From Pycnococcus provasolii (taxonomy: Eukaryota; Chlorophyta; Pseudoscourfieldiophyceae; Pseudoscourfieldiales; Pycnococcaceae), in contig OW568892.1 in the NCBI GenBank assembly GCA_938743325.2, forward strand, positions 62,001 to 126,000: 64,000 nt of DNA, read 5' to 3'. The notes under the pieces were generated by a model. The model made no database searches and was not told the origin of the DNA. It saw only the letters and a list, made by a program, of their open reading frames with translations. Shown here one piece after another: positions 10,885 through 20,035 of the stretch. Position 1 is the first letter of the stretch. Each line of letters opens with the position of its first letter. The translations under genes were made by a program, and so were the position numbers.

Positions 10885-11502
10885 ATGAACATGGCGGCGG
10901 CGCGCTCACTCCTTCCTTGTGCTTGTGGACACGCTGGCAGCAGTACCCGTAGTGACGTATTTCTTGCAAAAGCAAGAAAGAATAATACGCGTCATTTGCA
11001 TTTGCGCACGCACGTGCCACGCAGTACGACCACGGCGTCAGCACGCTCACCATTTCGCACGCACCAACCTTTCCATGTCCATGGAAAAGTATCAACCGTC
11101 GCACATGTTCGTGTCTCGCAAACGAGAAAGTTAAATCAGACAAGGGCGGCAGTTCCCACAAGCACCAGCTCGAGGAGCAGGAGCAGGAGCAACACCGCTC
11201 CTCCTCAAGCTGCTGCTGCAGGAGCGGCAGCAACTCAAACAGCGGCGCCGTCGTCGTCGCTTATTGAGCAAATCGCCAAAGCCGCTTGGGACCTGTTCTG
11301 GACGCTCATCTCGTACATGCTCCAACCAACCATCATCATATACGTCTTCGTGACAGTCAAACTGCTCGACAAGTACGACAAAGTCATCAAGCCCGTGTAC
11401 CCCAACCAGAAGTTTAACGTCTGCTTCTGCTGGCCGGCGCGTATGCTAAAGATCACGGAGGAGGAATTCCGACAGAACCTGTGGAACTGGGTCAAAATCT
11501 AA
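10885..11502 (+). CDS. Unrecognised single-helix membrane protein, possibly organelle-targeted
   Basis: I do not recognise this 205-residue protein. The first 125 residues are basic and rich in Ser, Thr, Ala and His with almost no acidic residues, as expected for a plastid or mitochondrial targeting leader. A conserved-looking C-terminal part follows: an amphipathic stretch (SLIEQIAKAAWDLFWTLISY), one hydrophobic helix at about 146-160 (PTIIIYVFVTVKLL), then a short soluble tail with KPVYPNQKFNVCFCWP and a Trp-rich end. The start is an ATG at 10885. TGTAA is at 11514-11518, twelve bases after the stop. The sharp switch from low-complexity leader to hydrophobic domain argues for a real gene. 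Function unknown. Confidence 0.6.
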   Translation: MNMAAARSLLPCACGHAGSSTRSDVFLAKARKNNTRHLHLRTHVPRSTTTASARSPFRTHQPFHVHGKVSTVAHVRVSQTRKLNQTRAAVPTSTSSRSRSRSNTAPPQAAAAGAAATQTAAPSSSLIEQIAKAAWDLFWTLISYMLQPTIIIYVFVTVKLLDKYDKVIKPVYPNQKFNVCFCWPARMLKITEEEFRQNLWNWVKI

Positions 11503-11535
11503 GACTGTGATGATGTAAGAACGAAAAATGAAATG

Positions 11536-11611
11536 CTGAGATCCCTCACGCGGTAATGAAGTGTACTTTACTCTGTCCAACGGTTGTCCATTCACACCAC
11601 TCACTTTGGCT
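11536..11611 (+). repeat. Dispersed short repeat, copy A (3' flank of the 10885 gene)
   Basis: About 76 bp starting CTGAGATCCCTCAC and containing GTAATGAAGTGTACTTTACTCT and GTCCAACGGTTGTCCATTCAC. It matches a copy on the other strand at 15355-15431 at roughly 80% by eye, and matches 31130-31172 over its first 42 bp. All three lie within 40 bp of a stop codon. Confidence 0.75.
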
Positions 11612-11717
11612 TGACACGCGACGTCAACCGCGCCATGATGAATGAGCGATCCTAGGAAAAATGTTGTTTACAATTGATGACGTAGTGTGTCGCACGCGCC
11701 GTAACCTGTGTATTGTC

Positions 11718-12803
11718 TCACATTCCCCAGCCGGGCAACGTCTCTCGCGAAGCTTTGCGTCGCAGGTGCGAGAGGCTCGGGGCACGTGGTGGGGTACGAG
11801 CAAGCGGGTCCCTGTCAACCGGCACGAGCGCGCCGCTGTCGTACGCCGAGTCGGCGTGCAAGCTGCGCAACATGTAAGAAGTCATTGAACTCGCAACGCC
11901 GTGCTCGAATGCGATGGACGTTGCCACCTTCCTCTCGAGATCTCGCACACGTTCGGTGAGCTTGCGTCTCTCGTGCTCGAGGAACTTGACCTGCGCAACT
12001 CCCTTGTCTGCACGACGTGTCTCCTCGGCAAGCTGATTCTCGAGTGAGATCATCCGCCGGTCTCTTTCCGACAGCGCCTCACGCATGCGCGCGGCGAATC
12101 CCTGCGCCTTTCGCAGCTCGCCCTCGATCCCCTCGAAACCGGCGACGGTAATCGCGCCATCGGAGCCGTCTGTCCGTCCAGATGGGCCGGACGCGGCGAG
12201 TCTGCTCTCCGCCGACTTGGCTCGAGCCTCAGCGTCGTCGAGTCTCTTCTCCAGTGTGGCGAGCTTGTCCGCAAGTGCGGGTGACATCGCCGCGTCGTTG
12301 TTTGCGGGTGCAGGTGTGGGAGCAGGCGGTGGCGGCTTGGGCGCCGGCGGCGGCGGCGGCGGCGCAGGCGGCGGCTTTTTACCCGGCGGCGGCGGCGGTT
12401 TCGGCTTGTTATCCCTCCCCAGGTTGTCCATGTTGTTGATTTTTGTGGCTGCCGACTTAAATTTATTTTTGTCCTGCTCCTTCTTTCTCTCGGCGAGCAG
12501 TTCCTTGACGACCACCTCGATCGCCTGCTGCACTTCCTTGACGTGGTTCACGTCCCTGCACTTGATCCTGAGCGGCGTTTGTTCGTTGTTCTGTATGACG
12601 ATGTCGAGGCAGTCTTCGGGCCCTGGGTTTCCTGACCGTTTGTTGGACGGCAGCCACTTGACGATGCGCATGAGCGTGAAGTCTCCAAGTTTCTTCTTGG
12701 TTTTGCGTTCCTCGAGGATGAGGCCTGACGTGGATATGTGGAGGTTGATTTCCATCGCACCTTTTTTCGCCAGTAAAGCGCACTCGTGCACGGAAGACGG
12801 CAT
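11718..12803 (-). CDS. PH-like domain, proline-rich linker and coiled-coil protein
   Basis: A 361-residue protein of unknown function. Residues 1-110 look like a PH/FERM-C-type fold: short beta-strand segments (INLHISTSGLILEER, FTLMRIVKWLPSN, CLDIVIQNN, LRIKCRD) followed by one long helix (VKEVQQAIEVVVKELLAERKK). Residues 130-170 are almost pure proline with Lys, Ala and Gly, a likely SH3- or profilin-type ligand. Residues 175-300 form predicted coiled coils with heptad Leu/Ala (LEKRLDDAEARAKSAESRL, LENQLAEETRRA, LTERVRDLERKVA). The C-terminus is Ser/Arg-rich. The plan suggests a cytoskeletal adaptor, but I cannot name a family. The start is an ATG at 12803; the Met at codon 17 is an alternative. 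TGA at 11718-11720 ends the frame. Confidence 0.75.
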   Translation of the reverse strand: MPSSVHECALLAKKGAMEINLHISTSGLILEERKTKKKLGDFTLMRIVKWLPSNKRSGNPGPEDCLDIVIQNNEQTPLRIKCRDVNHVKEVQQAIEVVVKELLAERKKEQDKNKFKSAATKINNMDNLGRDNKPKPPPPPGKKPPPAPPPPPPAPKPPPPAPTPAPANNDAAMSPALADKLATLEKRLDDAEARAKSAESRLAASGPSGRTDGSDGAITVAGFEGIEGELRKAQGFAARMREALSERDRRMISLENQLAEETRRADKGVAQVKFLEHERRKLTERVRDLERKVATSIAFEHGVASSMTSYMLRSLHADSAYDSGALVPVDRDPLARTPPRAPSLSHLRRKASRETLPGWGM

Positions 12804-14179
12804 GGCTCGCGACTATCCTAGACTATTTAAGGGGAAGTGTATTCCGGCCGAAACGGAACGCCGAAACGCCCAACAGAACCCCAGGGGCAGGGGGGCGACC
12901 CCGAGCGACTTCCTTCCGCCTTCGAGGAGCCTTCGAGGAGAGGAGAGGCCTTCGAGGCCATTCGAGGAGAGGCTGGACGATGAATACCACACCACGTCGG
13001 TCCGTCTCCTCCGGACGAAGAACTCACCGCGAGAACAATGCTGGTAGGATTCCCTCGCAACAAGGGGGTGGGGATGCCCGGGGGTCAAAGGTCAAAGGTA
13101 TTCTTGACCACCTTGATCCTACAGTATAGAAAAAACAACGTCCCATCCATCCTCAATCCTCAATCCTCAATCCTCAATAATCCCGCGAGGCTTGTCAACA
13201 AGGTGCAAGGCCGAGTCTTACGTTCGCAACCTTCACGATACCTTTAGGCCGGTGGGTGGGTAACCCTACTGTAACCCTATCGTAGCAAAAAAGGTTATGT
13301 ACTGTAAAGGGAGGATTCCCAACCCTAACACAGAGCTCCGGAGCTCCCTCCTCCTCCTCCCTCAACAAGGTGCAGAGATCCGGCTACATAGACTATGTAG
13401 TCTAGTACTACTGTATTGTGAATAACGGTCTTCCTTCTGCATCCCCCCAAGGCAAGCAGCCAAGGGGCAAGAGCAACGTCGCTTTTGGGATACGGCATAC
13501 CCATGCGCATAGACTAGGAAGCCGATGAGGAAAGGGTTCGTCTCCCCCCGTCTTCGAAGTCTGGCACATGGAGTGCACCCACCTGGAAGGAATCAACAAC
13601 AACAACAACTGAACAACAGAGGCCGAGGCTCGCTCGTCACTGAAAACGCGAGTCTTGCCGAGTCTTGCTGTGCTGTCTTGCTGGGCTGAGCTCCAGTATT
13701 CCTGTCCGAGGCTCTCGAGGCAGGCTCTTGATGAGGGAGGCTCTCGCCTGATCCAAGGCGTTGAGAGTTGAGCCTGAGGTGAGGCGGAAGGAAGGCATAG
13801 TGGAAGCGAGGGGAATCCGTGTGCGTGTGCGTGCTGAGCTTCTCCATGAGACGAGTTCTCGGTTCGGCTGGTTGTTGTTGTTGTTGTTGGGGGAATCCCT
13901 CGCCAAGGAAGTGTCTCGCAGTCCCTGAGGGCAACTCTTGACCACCTCCCTCCTCCGGTCCTCCGGCCCTCCTCCCAGTCCTCCCAGAACAGCGCGCCGG
14001 CCGGCCATTTTGCGCAGCGCGAACCAACGGCCCTGCACGACGTTCATCAGGTAAGCTTACTGTGAGGTGTGTGTCTCGCTCACCTCGTGTTGGCTCTTCT
14101 ATAGGTGCCTTAGCTTAACTCCTGCTCTTGTGCCTTAGCTTGCTTGAGCCTTCCTTCTTTCTTCCAAGACCTCAAGACC
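12804..14179. promoter_or_regulatory. Gene-free spacer between divergent genes, with a possible 5' UTR intron
   Basis: I see no coding exon in this 1.4-kb spacer. It holds a short TCAATCC tandem tract near 13150, CTATCGTAG at 13277-13285, and a GTTGTT tract near 13870. A good donor (CAG|GTAAGC at 14051) and acceptor (CTATAG at 14104) would define a 54-bp intron just upstream of the CFAP96 ATG, probably in its 5' UTR. Confidence 0.45.
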
Positions 14180-15118
14180 ATGACCACCAAGTATGGCGAC
14201 TTCATGCCCAGCGGGTACAACTGCGTCGGCGACCCGTACGTCAAGAAAACCAAAGACGACCGCGCGCAGGGACTCAACCTCAAGGGAGGCGCGGCCAAGT
14301 TCAACAAGGGACCGCAGTCGGAGTGCTTCGGGCCGTTCATATCGCAGTACCAGAACGAAAAGTACCAGCCAACCGTCCAAGAACGACTCTCCAAGATGAC
14401 GGAGGAGAAGAAGAAGAAGGCGTCCGACAACCCGTTCAAGCCAGCCAACCCGATGAAGGAGAGCGTCGGACTCGGAGGGTACTTCGGATGCCTCGGAGGC
14501 GTGTACAAGCACGAAAAGGAGGACAGCGGCACGCAGAAGAAGAAGGGCGACTTCGAGGTGGCCCCGCGCAACATGGTCACCAACCCGTCCAAGAAGGGCA
14601 CGTACGGCATGCGAGGAACGACGTTCAGCGAGAAGGTTGCCCCGCACGGCGTTCTCGGCGAGTACGAGTACAAGGCGAGCGACTTCGACGCGCAGCGCAA
14701 GCTCGACCGCGCGCGCAACGAGGAGGGCAAGAAGAAGATGCAGCCAAATCCGTTCAAGCCCGTCAACCCTGCGAAGAAGGGCGGCTCCGGCGTGCACGGC
14801 GTGACGATGCACCCCAAGGGTGGAGGCATATGCGGCGAGTACAAGTACGTCGCCGAGGGACCGAAGCCTCGCGGCAAGCCGATGAATCTGGACAAGCCGT
14901 GGCGTCCCTCGCACCCGATGAAGCAGGGCGAGCGCGGGTGCATGAACAAGTTTCCGGCGTACAAGGAGGATCCGCTCGACGTCAAGCTCAAGGCGGCGAA
15001 GGCTGAGCGCGACGCCCAGCGCGGCAAGCGCCTGGAGCGCAACTCGTTCTTCCCCGCCAATATCAGCAAGTCGAAGGCGACGCCGAGCGTGATGCGAATG
15101 AACTTGAACACTCTGTAA
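14180..15118 (+). CDS. CFAP96: Cilia- and flagella-associated protein 96 (CFAP96/C4orf47)
   Basis: A 312-residue orthologue of the conserved ciliary protein CFAP96 (DUF4586). Matching landmarks with the human protein are the N-terminal KYGDF..GYNCVGDPYV (human EMEYITVGDKYV), the repeated NPFKPxNPxKK motif (near residues 92, 202 and 260), GLGGYFGCLGGVY (human GLGSYYGTIGG), NMVTNPSKKGTYG (human NLYTNPGKKGTGYG) and a DP.DVKLKAAK tail segment. The protein is basic, Gly/Lys-rich and lacks membrane segments. I chose the ATG at 14180 because it follows a likely 5' UTR intron and matches the human start context; the frame is open further upstream but without an ATG. The stop is part of a TGTAA signal at 15114-15118. 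CFAP96 is known from cilia and centrosomes; its molecular role is poorly defined. Confidence 0.88.
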   Translation: MTTKYGDFMPSGYNCVGDPYVKKTKDDRAQGLNLKGGAAKFNKGPQSECFGPFISQYQNEKYQPTVQERLSKMTEEKKKKASDNPFKPANPMKESVGLGGYFGCLGGVYKHEKEDSGTQKKKGDFEVAPRNMVTNPSKKGTYGMRGTTFSEKVAPHGVLGEYEYKASDFDAQRKLDRARNEEGKKKMQPNPFKPVNPAKKGGSGVHGVTMHPKGGGICGEYKYVAEGPKPRGKPMNLDKPWRPSHPMKQGERGCMNKFPAYKEDPLDVKLKAAKAERDAQRGKRLERNSFFPANISKSKATPSVMRMNLNTL

Positions 15119-15354
15119 TTATCGATAATTATTATTCGAAGTCTAACTTTTCTTTCTGCGCAAAACTTCGCTTACACGCGGCGAACGTGTGGCTTTCATC
15201 GCGTCGCTCGATACATGCGGCACACATCTCTTAGAGGACTACTATGTGGAGGTGAGGCGCACGTGTCCAGTGCAGTACACGTGATACAGCCTTCGAAATC
15301 ACCTGCGCCATGAACAAAAACGCGCAGTGAATGGCACCGGTGAATGGGCTGAAT

Positions 15355-15431
15355 GGTGAAAGTGAATGATGTGAATGGACGACCGTTGGACAAACCAAAT
15401 TGCAACTTCATTACCGAATGAGGGATCTCAG
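15355..15431 (-). repeat. Dispersed short repeat, copy B (3' flank of the 15445 gene)
   Basis: Reverse-strand copy of the element at 11536-11611. CTGAGATCCCTCATTCGGTA, then AATGAAG, GTCCAACGGTCGTCCATTCAC and a CATTCACTTTCA end are shared with only scattered differences. It starts 14 bp past a stop codon and points away from that gene, as copy A does. Confidence 0.75.
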
Positions 15432-15444
15432 AGCTCATTCAAGC

Positions 15445-16023
15445 TCACTCCTTCTTGCCGCCGCTTTTCGTGGCGGTGGCGCCAGCTCCGACGACCCAGC
15501 ACGCCCACGTGAGTCCGCACGTGGCTTGCATCGCCTGAAGCACCGTCGGGGTTAAGCCTTTGACGAATCCGCCCGGATTCGACGTGGCGGCGTACGTGAC
15601 GACGGTCGCGAACACGCCCATGAGCGTCTGAGGCAGCATGCTGTTCGCTGGCGCGTGGTGGAACGCGATCTCCCACGCGATGGTCACGCCCTCCACGAAG
15701 TAGCTGAGCACCGCGGTGAGAAGCACCGCCGGGTTACTCGGGAAGACCACCGGCGCGAGACGCATGACTGCGTACGCCGCGTTCTCCGCGATGAATCGGC
15801 GGTGCGTCGGCGCGAGATTCGGAACGCGCGGGTAGTTCTTGTACCCGCCTAACGCCCACGGGAACTTGTCCAGCCTCTCCGCGTCGGACGCCTTAACTGA
15901 CAGGAAGGGCAACACGCCAATCACGACGATATCGAGCACGAAGCCGTGCACGCACCACATGACCGTCGCCACCTTAAAGATCGTCGGGTACGACAGGAAC
16001 GCAGCCACGATATCAGACATCAT
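15445..16023 (-). CDS. Unrecognised multi-pass membrane protein
   Basis: A 192-residue protein with about four hydrophobic segments: residues 12-42 (IFKVATVMWCVHGFVLDIVV), about 90-118 (NPAVLLTAVLSYFVEGVTIAW), 130-145 (LMGVFATVVTYAA) and 165-180. A polar loop with a DKFPWALGGYKNYPRVPNLAP stretch links helices 1 and 2, and the C-terminus is lysine-rich (SGGKKE), resembling an ER-retrieval tail. The size and four-helix plan recall small ER proteins such as Erg28, but I see no defining motif and do not assign it. I chose the ATG at 16023, the first in frame; a second ATG follows directly. Its 3' flank carries dispersed repeat copy B. Confidence 0.65.
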   Translation of the reverse strand: MMSDIVAAFLSYPTIFKVATVMWCVHGFVLDIVVIGVLPFLSVKASDAERLDKFPWALGGYKNYPRVPNLAPTHRRFIAENAAYAVMRLAPVVFPSNPAVLLTAVLSYFVEGVTIAWEIAFHHAPANSMLPQTLMGVFATVVTYAATSNPGGFVKGLTPTVLQAMQATCGLTWACWVVGAGATATKSGGKKE

Positions 16024-17166
16024 GACGAGACTTACTGCCAAGCTAAAGAGTGCGTGAAAAAAGTGCTAATAAAGTGCTAAAAAGGTCTACCGTAAGAACT
16101 ACCGGTATGACGTGACCGTATGGGATTGAGTGATATGTATCACGTGATTCATATCGTAGAAGGGGATGAATTCACGGCATGTGACTCACTCACACTTTAC
16201 CGTAAGTTTACGGCATTTTTCCCATAAATTTACCCCAGGAGGAGGTCCGTGCGTGCGTGTACAGTATTACTGTACATACACCGTTGGACACACCTCGTAA
16301 AAGACGACCTAGGGAAACAATGACGTGATTTTTTAAACACTCGTACTTGGAACACGGGTCGACTTCCCTCCCGCATTTTCCATATTGAATATTTCACCGC
16401 CGTGCGTCTTACATACATATTTCACCGTTGATTTTTAGGAAAACGTTTTGAGCGAAAAACAAAAAAAGTAAAAACACACAAAGAGCTGTGATACACAGTC
16501 CAATAGTCACTAAGTACAGTCCTGACCCGTCCAGACGGAATTCACCTGACCAGGCTGCCAGGCTGGCCGGAACAACAGGCTCAAACTTCCAACTTCCAAG
16601 GCAAGGCCGGCTTGAACACCCCACCTGGACCTGGGGACCCACCTTGAGCCGACTTGTCGTCGACTACGATAATGTCAATGTCGTGCATGCCTGCCCAAAT
16701 TGTTTCAAGTTGTTGGTTCAACTTTCAACGACCTAGGGCAACCCTTGAACCCAGTCGTGCTGGGCCAGTTGGGGGTGTGCGCCGCTCACTCACTCCCTGA
16801 CACCTGAGCTGAGAGCTGACCACCACCGGAATCCTGAACACCTTGAGCAGGGAAAAATAAATCAGGGGTTGGCTGCGACCAGTGCGACGCAACCTTGCCC
16901 AAGTACTTGCAAGCAGAAAAAACAATGCGTGAAGAGGTTGAAGAAAATGCATAGGAGCGAATACTTCTTTCTACTCAGCACCTTCTCATAGGTCTTCGAA
17001 GGATACCCTCCCATCTGCTTTCTCACGGGTGTGTTTCTTGGCGTGTGTGCGTGTGTGCGTGTGTGTGTGTTTCTTCGCGGCGGCGTAAGGCGTAAGGCTT
17101 TTGGCTTTTGGCTTTTTTTCTGGTGGCGCATCTGCTGCGGCCGGTGAAGGAGGTGGAAAAGGGAAG
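16024..17166. promoter_or_regulatory. Gene-free divergent spacer with an E-box palindrome
   Basis: I see no convincing exon. The part near the leftward gene is rich in short palindromic motifs (TACCGTAAG, ACCGGT, TTTACCGTAAGTTTACGG) and contains the 24-bp palindrome at 16132-16155. TATCGTAG occurs at 16152-16159 and its complement at 16664-16671. A GTGTGTGC tract lies near 17040-17070, just before the SCAMP gene. Confidence 0.45.
16132..16155. promoter_or_regulatory. 24-bp near-perfect palindrome centred on CACGTG
   Basis: Reading GATATG-T-ATCACGTGAT-T-CATATC, 11 of 12 base pairs are symmetric around a CACGTG core. It contains TCACGTGA at 16140-16147 and lies about 110 bp upstream of the leftward membrane-protein gene. 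It looks like a bHLH or bZIP dimer site with extended flanks. Confidence 0.6.
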
Positions 17167-18010
17167 ATGAAGTTCGGCGGGACGAGCTATCTCGCGAGCA
17201 TGTTCGGACGATCCATGGTGAGTGCGGCCGCAAGCTCGATGCAACAGAGCATGAGCATGAGACAGGACCGCGTCAACTGGGAGGACTTCAACTATCCGCC
17301 GGGACTGCGCGTCATTCACTTCAACATACTGGACGTAGAGGTAAGCTTCGCCTGCGTCAGTCCTACTGCTTGACTCGCTGCTTTTCGCACTCACGACCAA
17401 CGACACACCTTCAACCCACCTTTTGCTGTTCCTTTCGTTTCTTTTGTTTTGTTTCGTTTTGTTTCAACGTTAGGACGACGCATGTCGCCGCACGGTGAGA
17501 TGGGTGCACGCAAGCTACCTCTTCGCGAGCTTGACGCTGTGCTTCAACCTGCTCGCGGCACTCGTGCTCGCTTCGGGCGGCGTGCCGAAGAAGGGCCTTG
17601 ACGTTTTGTTTTCGTTCTTCAACCTGCTTTTGTTTGGCGTGTTTGGCTGCTACGCCTTTTACATGGCGTACAAGGGCCTCGCGACGCAGAACAAGCGCCT
17701 TTGCTACCAGTACCTGATCATTCAGGGAATTCTCCTTGTGTTCATGCTTGCGAGCGCGCTCGCGGGCGGCGCCAACTTCAACGGGTGGACGAATTTGTCT
17801 CGAGCGGCTGATGCAGGTGAGCTGAGCGGCTTCTGGACGGTGTGGACGTACCTGGAGGCGAGTCTTTGGACGTTGAATGTGGTTGTATGCGTCGTTGGCA
17901 TGCACGGCGTATGGCTAAACAAGAAGAGCGGGCGACCTTTAAGCTGGAGCGACAACGCCGCGGCACAAGCACAAGCACAAGCACAAACACCGGCGAGCGT
18001 GAACGCATAG
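17167..18010 (+). CDS. Secretory carrier membrane protein (SCAMP)-like, two exons
   Basis: Exons 17167-17340 and 17474-18010 are joined by a 133-bp GT-AG intron (GAG|GTAAGC ... GTTAG|GAC), giving 236 residues. SCAMPs are four-helix proteins of post-Golgi and plasma-membrane trafficking. Evidence is the NYPPGLRVIHFNILDV segment before the first helix (compare NWPPF..CFYQDF in SCAMPs), then four hydrophobic segments near residues 66-93, 100-127, 139-162 and 180-206, with short polar loops and an AYKGL segment after helix 2. The N-terminus lacks the NPF repeats of animal SCAMPs. The C-terminus is an AQAQAQ run from a CACAAG repeat. The ATG at 17167 is the first in frame; the open frame further upstream has none. 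TGTAA is at 18079-18083. The SCAMP call rests on topology and few residues. Confidence 0.68.
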
Positions 18011-18324
18011 ATAACCTTATCGCGCGCGTGTGTGTGTGTGTTTTCTTTCTCTTTTTCTTTTCTACGAAGAAGATATGTTGTAATACTAGTAAAAAAAAAA
18101 CATTTTCAGTGACGTTGTTGCTGTGACTGTCATGACTTCATGTGTTGCCGCCTTGTTGCCGCCAGAAAGCCGCCAGAAAGCCTTCTTCCCCCCTCTTGTC
18201 TTCTTGAAAGAAACAGGACGAGTGGTTTGCGCAACACAGCGCGTCCATACATACTATACCTGTTGTAGCTTATAAGGATACTGTACGACTCCGGAGTCCT
18301 TTAGGGAGCGAGCGCACCTAAAGG

Positions 18325-18376
18325 TAACCCTAACCCTAATCCTAAAACCCTAACCCTAATCCTAAAACCCTAACCC
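18325..18376 (-). repeat. Telomere-like CCCTAA/CCTAAAA tract upstream of ATP sulfurylase
   Basis: About 2.5 copies of a 20-bp unit built from TAACCC, TAATCC and TAAAACCC. It lies about 160 bp before the ATP sulfurylase ATG, with a poly-C run in between. Confidence 0.85.
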
Positions 18377-18434
18377 CGTTCTCGAGGGGAATTCCCTTTG
18401 CACTTCTGCTGGATTGGGGGGACGCGAGTAACGT

Positions 18435-18455
18435 CCCCCCCCCCCCCCCCCCCCC
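18435..18455 (+). repeat. Poly-C run of 21 bases
   Basis: Twenty-one consecutive C in the probable 5' UTR of the ATP sulfurylase gene, followed by CATTCCATTCC repeats. Length may be affected by sequencing error. Confidence 0.9.
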
Positions 18456-18537
18456 TCTCCATTCCATTCCATCCCATTCCGCGCGCGCGAGTTTCATTCT
18501 GATCCTCGCTTTGTGATCTTGCGTGTTCTCCATCTCC

Positions 18538-19923
18538 ATGTTCGCGCTGTTGACGCTTCGTCGTTGCGCCGCGTCATCTTCTTGGTTATTCACGGCAGCT
18601 CGCTCCCTTTCTTCATCTGCTCCTGCTTCTGCATCCCTGCCCCTCAGTAGCGCTGCCTCTCGTCTCTGGCCGTCGTCTTCTTCTGCGTCGTCGCCGTTCC
18701 CTTCGTCTCTGCTCCATCCGTCGAGATCGATGGCGTCCTCAGCGGCTTCATCCATTGCAGTCGCGCGATCAGCAGATGGACGAGTCACGCCGCACGGTGG
18801 CTCGTTAGTCGACCTCATGTTCAAGGGAAGTGAGCAGGAAAAACAGGCGATCGTCAGCGCGTGCTCCACCTCCATCGACATGTCCGACCGCAACGCGTGC
18901 GACGTCGAAGTGCTATGCGTCGGAGGATTCTCGCCGCTAAGCGGATTCATGAACGAGGACGAGTACACGTCCGTCGTCGAAAACATGCACCTCAAGTCTG
19001 GACTGCTCTTCGGCCTGCCCATCGTCATGGACACGTCGCGGGAAGATATCAACGTCGGGGACAAGGTACTTCTCACCTACCAGGGTGACAACATCGCCGT
19101 CATGGAGGTGGAGTCCAAATACGTTCCAGACAAGGCGAAGGAGGCGCTCAACTGCTACGGAACGTCGAGCATCGAACACCCAGGCGTTCTCATGATCAGC
19201 ACCGAACGTGGAAAGTACTACATGGGCGGCAAGGTGACGGGACTCGCGTTGCCCAAGCGCGTCTTCCCCTGCGCGACGCCAGCGGAGGTGCGCGAAACGC
19301 TCCCGCCGAACGCCGACGTCGTCGCGTTCCAGTGCCGCAACCCCATCCACCGTGCGCACTACGAGCTCTTCACGCGCGCGCTCGACGCCGAGAACGTCAA
19401 GGACGAATGCGTGTGCCTCGTGCACCCCACGTGCGGACCGACGCAGGGCGACGACATTCCTGGCATCGTGCGCTACCAGACGTACGAGGTGCTCGCGAAG
19501 GAGGTGAGCAACCCGAAGATTCGCTGGGCTTACCTGCCGTACAGCATGCACATGGCGGGACCTCGCGAGGCGATCCAGCACATGATCATCCGTAAGAACT
19601 ACGGATGCAGCCACTTCATCATCGGACGTGACATGGCGGGCTCGAAGAGCTCCATCAGTGGCGAGGACTTCTACGGCGCGTACGACGCGCAGGACCTCGC
19701 GAAGGCGAAGAGTGGTGAATTGGGCATGGACACCGTGCCTAGCCTGAACATCGTGTACACCGAGGAGAAGGGATACGTGACGGCGGACGCTGCTGAGAAG
19801 GAGGGTCTTGAGGTGATGAAGCTGAGTGGCACGAAGTTCCGCAAGATGTTGAGGAGTGGCGAGGACATTCCTGAGTGGTTCGCCTTCAAGAGCGTCATTC
19901 AGGTGCTGCGAGATGCCGCGTGA
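18538..19923 (+). CDS. ATP sulfurylase (sulfate adenylyltransferase), plastid type
   Basis: Catalyses ATP + sulfate to APS + pyrophosphate, the first step of sulfate assimilation. The protein has 461 residues. A Ser/Ala/Arg-rich leader (about residues 1-70) looks like a plastid transit peptide. The catalytic domain carries the family signatures QCRNPIHRAH (about residue 263, the QxRNPxHxxH nucleotide-binding motif), a GRDMAGSKSS loop (about 365), GGFSPLSGFMNEDEY near the N-terminal PUA-like part, and LSGTKFRKMLRSGEDIPEWF near the end. There is no C-terminal APS-kinase domain, as in plant and green algal enzymes. The best remembered match is to Chlamydomonas ATS proteins. The start is the ATG at 18538; the second Met cluster at MASSAAS (18730) could serve a cytosolic form. 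A telomere-like tract and a poly-C run sit upstream. Confidence 0.96.
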   Translation: MFALLTLRRCAASSSWLFTAARSLSSSAPASASLPLSSAASRLWPSSSSASSPFPSSLLHPSRSMASSAASSIAVARSADGRVTPHGGSLVDLMFKGSEQEKQAIVSACSTSIDMSDRNACDVEVLCVGGFSPLSGFMNEDEYTSVVENMHLKSGLLFGLPIVMDTSREDINVGDKVLLTYQGDNIAVMEVESKYVPDKAKEALNCYGTSSIEHPGVLMISTERGKYYMGGKVTGLALPKRVFPCATPAEVRETLPPNADVVAFQCRNPIHRAHYELFTRALDAENVKDECVCLVHPTCGPTQGDDIPGIVRYQTYEVLAKEVSNPKIRWAYLPYSMHMAGPREAIQHMIIRKNYGCSHFIIGRDMAGSKSSISGEDFYGAYDAQDLAKAKSGELGMDTVPSLNIVYTEEKGYVTADAAEKEGLEVMKLSGTKFRKMLRSGEDIPEWFAFKSVIQVLRDAA

Positions 19924-20035
19924 AGATATTTAGTCACAATATTGTTAGTTGTTCTTTTTCAGAAAGAACTTTCGAGTTTGTTACACATCCATTTCTTTTG
20001 GTTGCACAATGTTTTTCCTTCAACCTTAGACTAGT

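Noticed and set aside
14110-15111. 333-codon antisense frame and an offset + frame from 14128 within CFAP96
   Set aside because: Shadows of the Lys/Gly-rich CFAP96 frame, which alone shows conserved motifs.
18342-19076. 244-codon antisense frame over the ATP sulfurylase start
   Set aside because: Reads through the telomere-like and poly-C tracts and mirrors a well supported gene.
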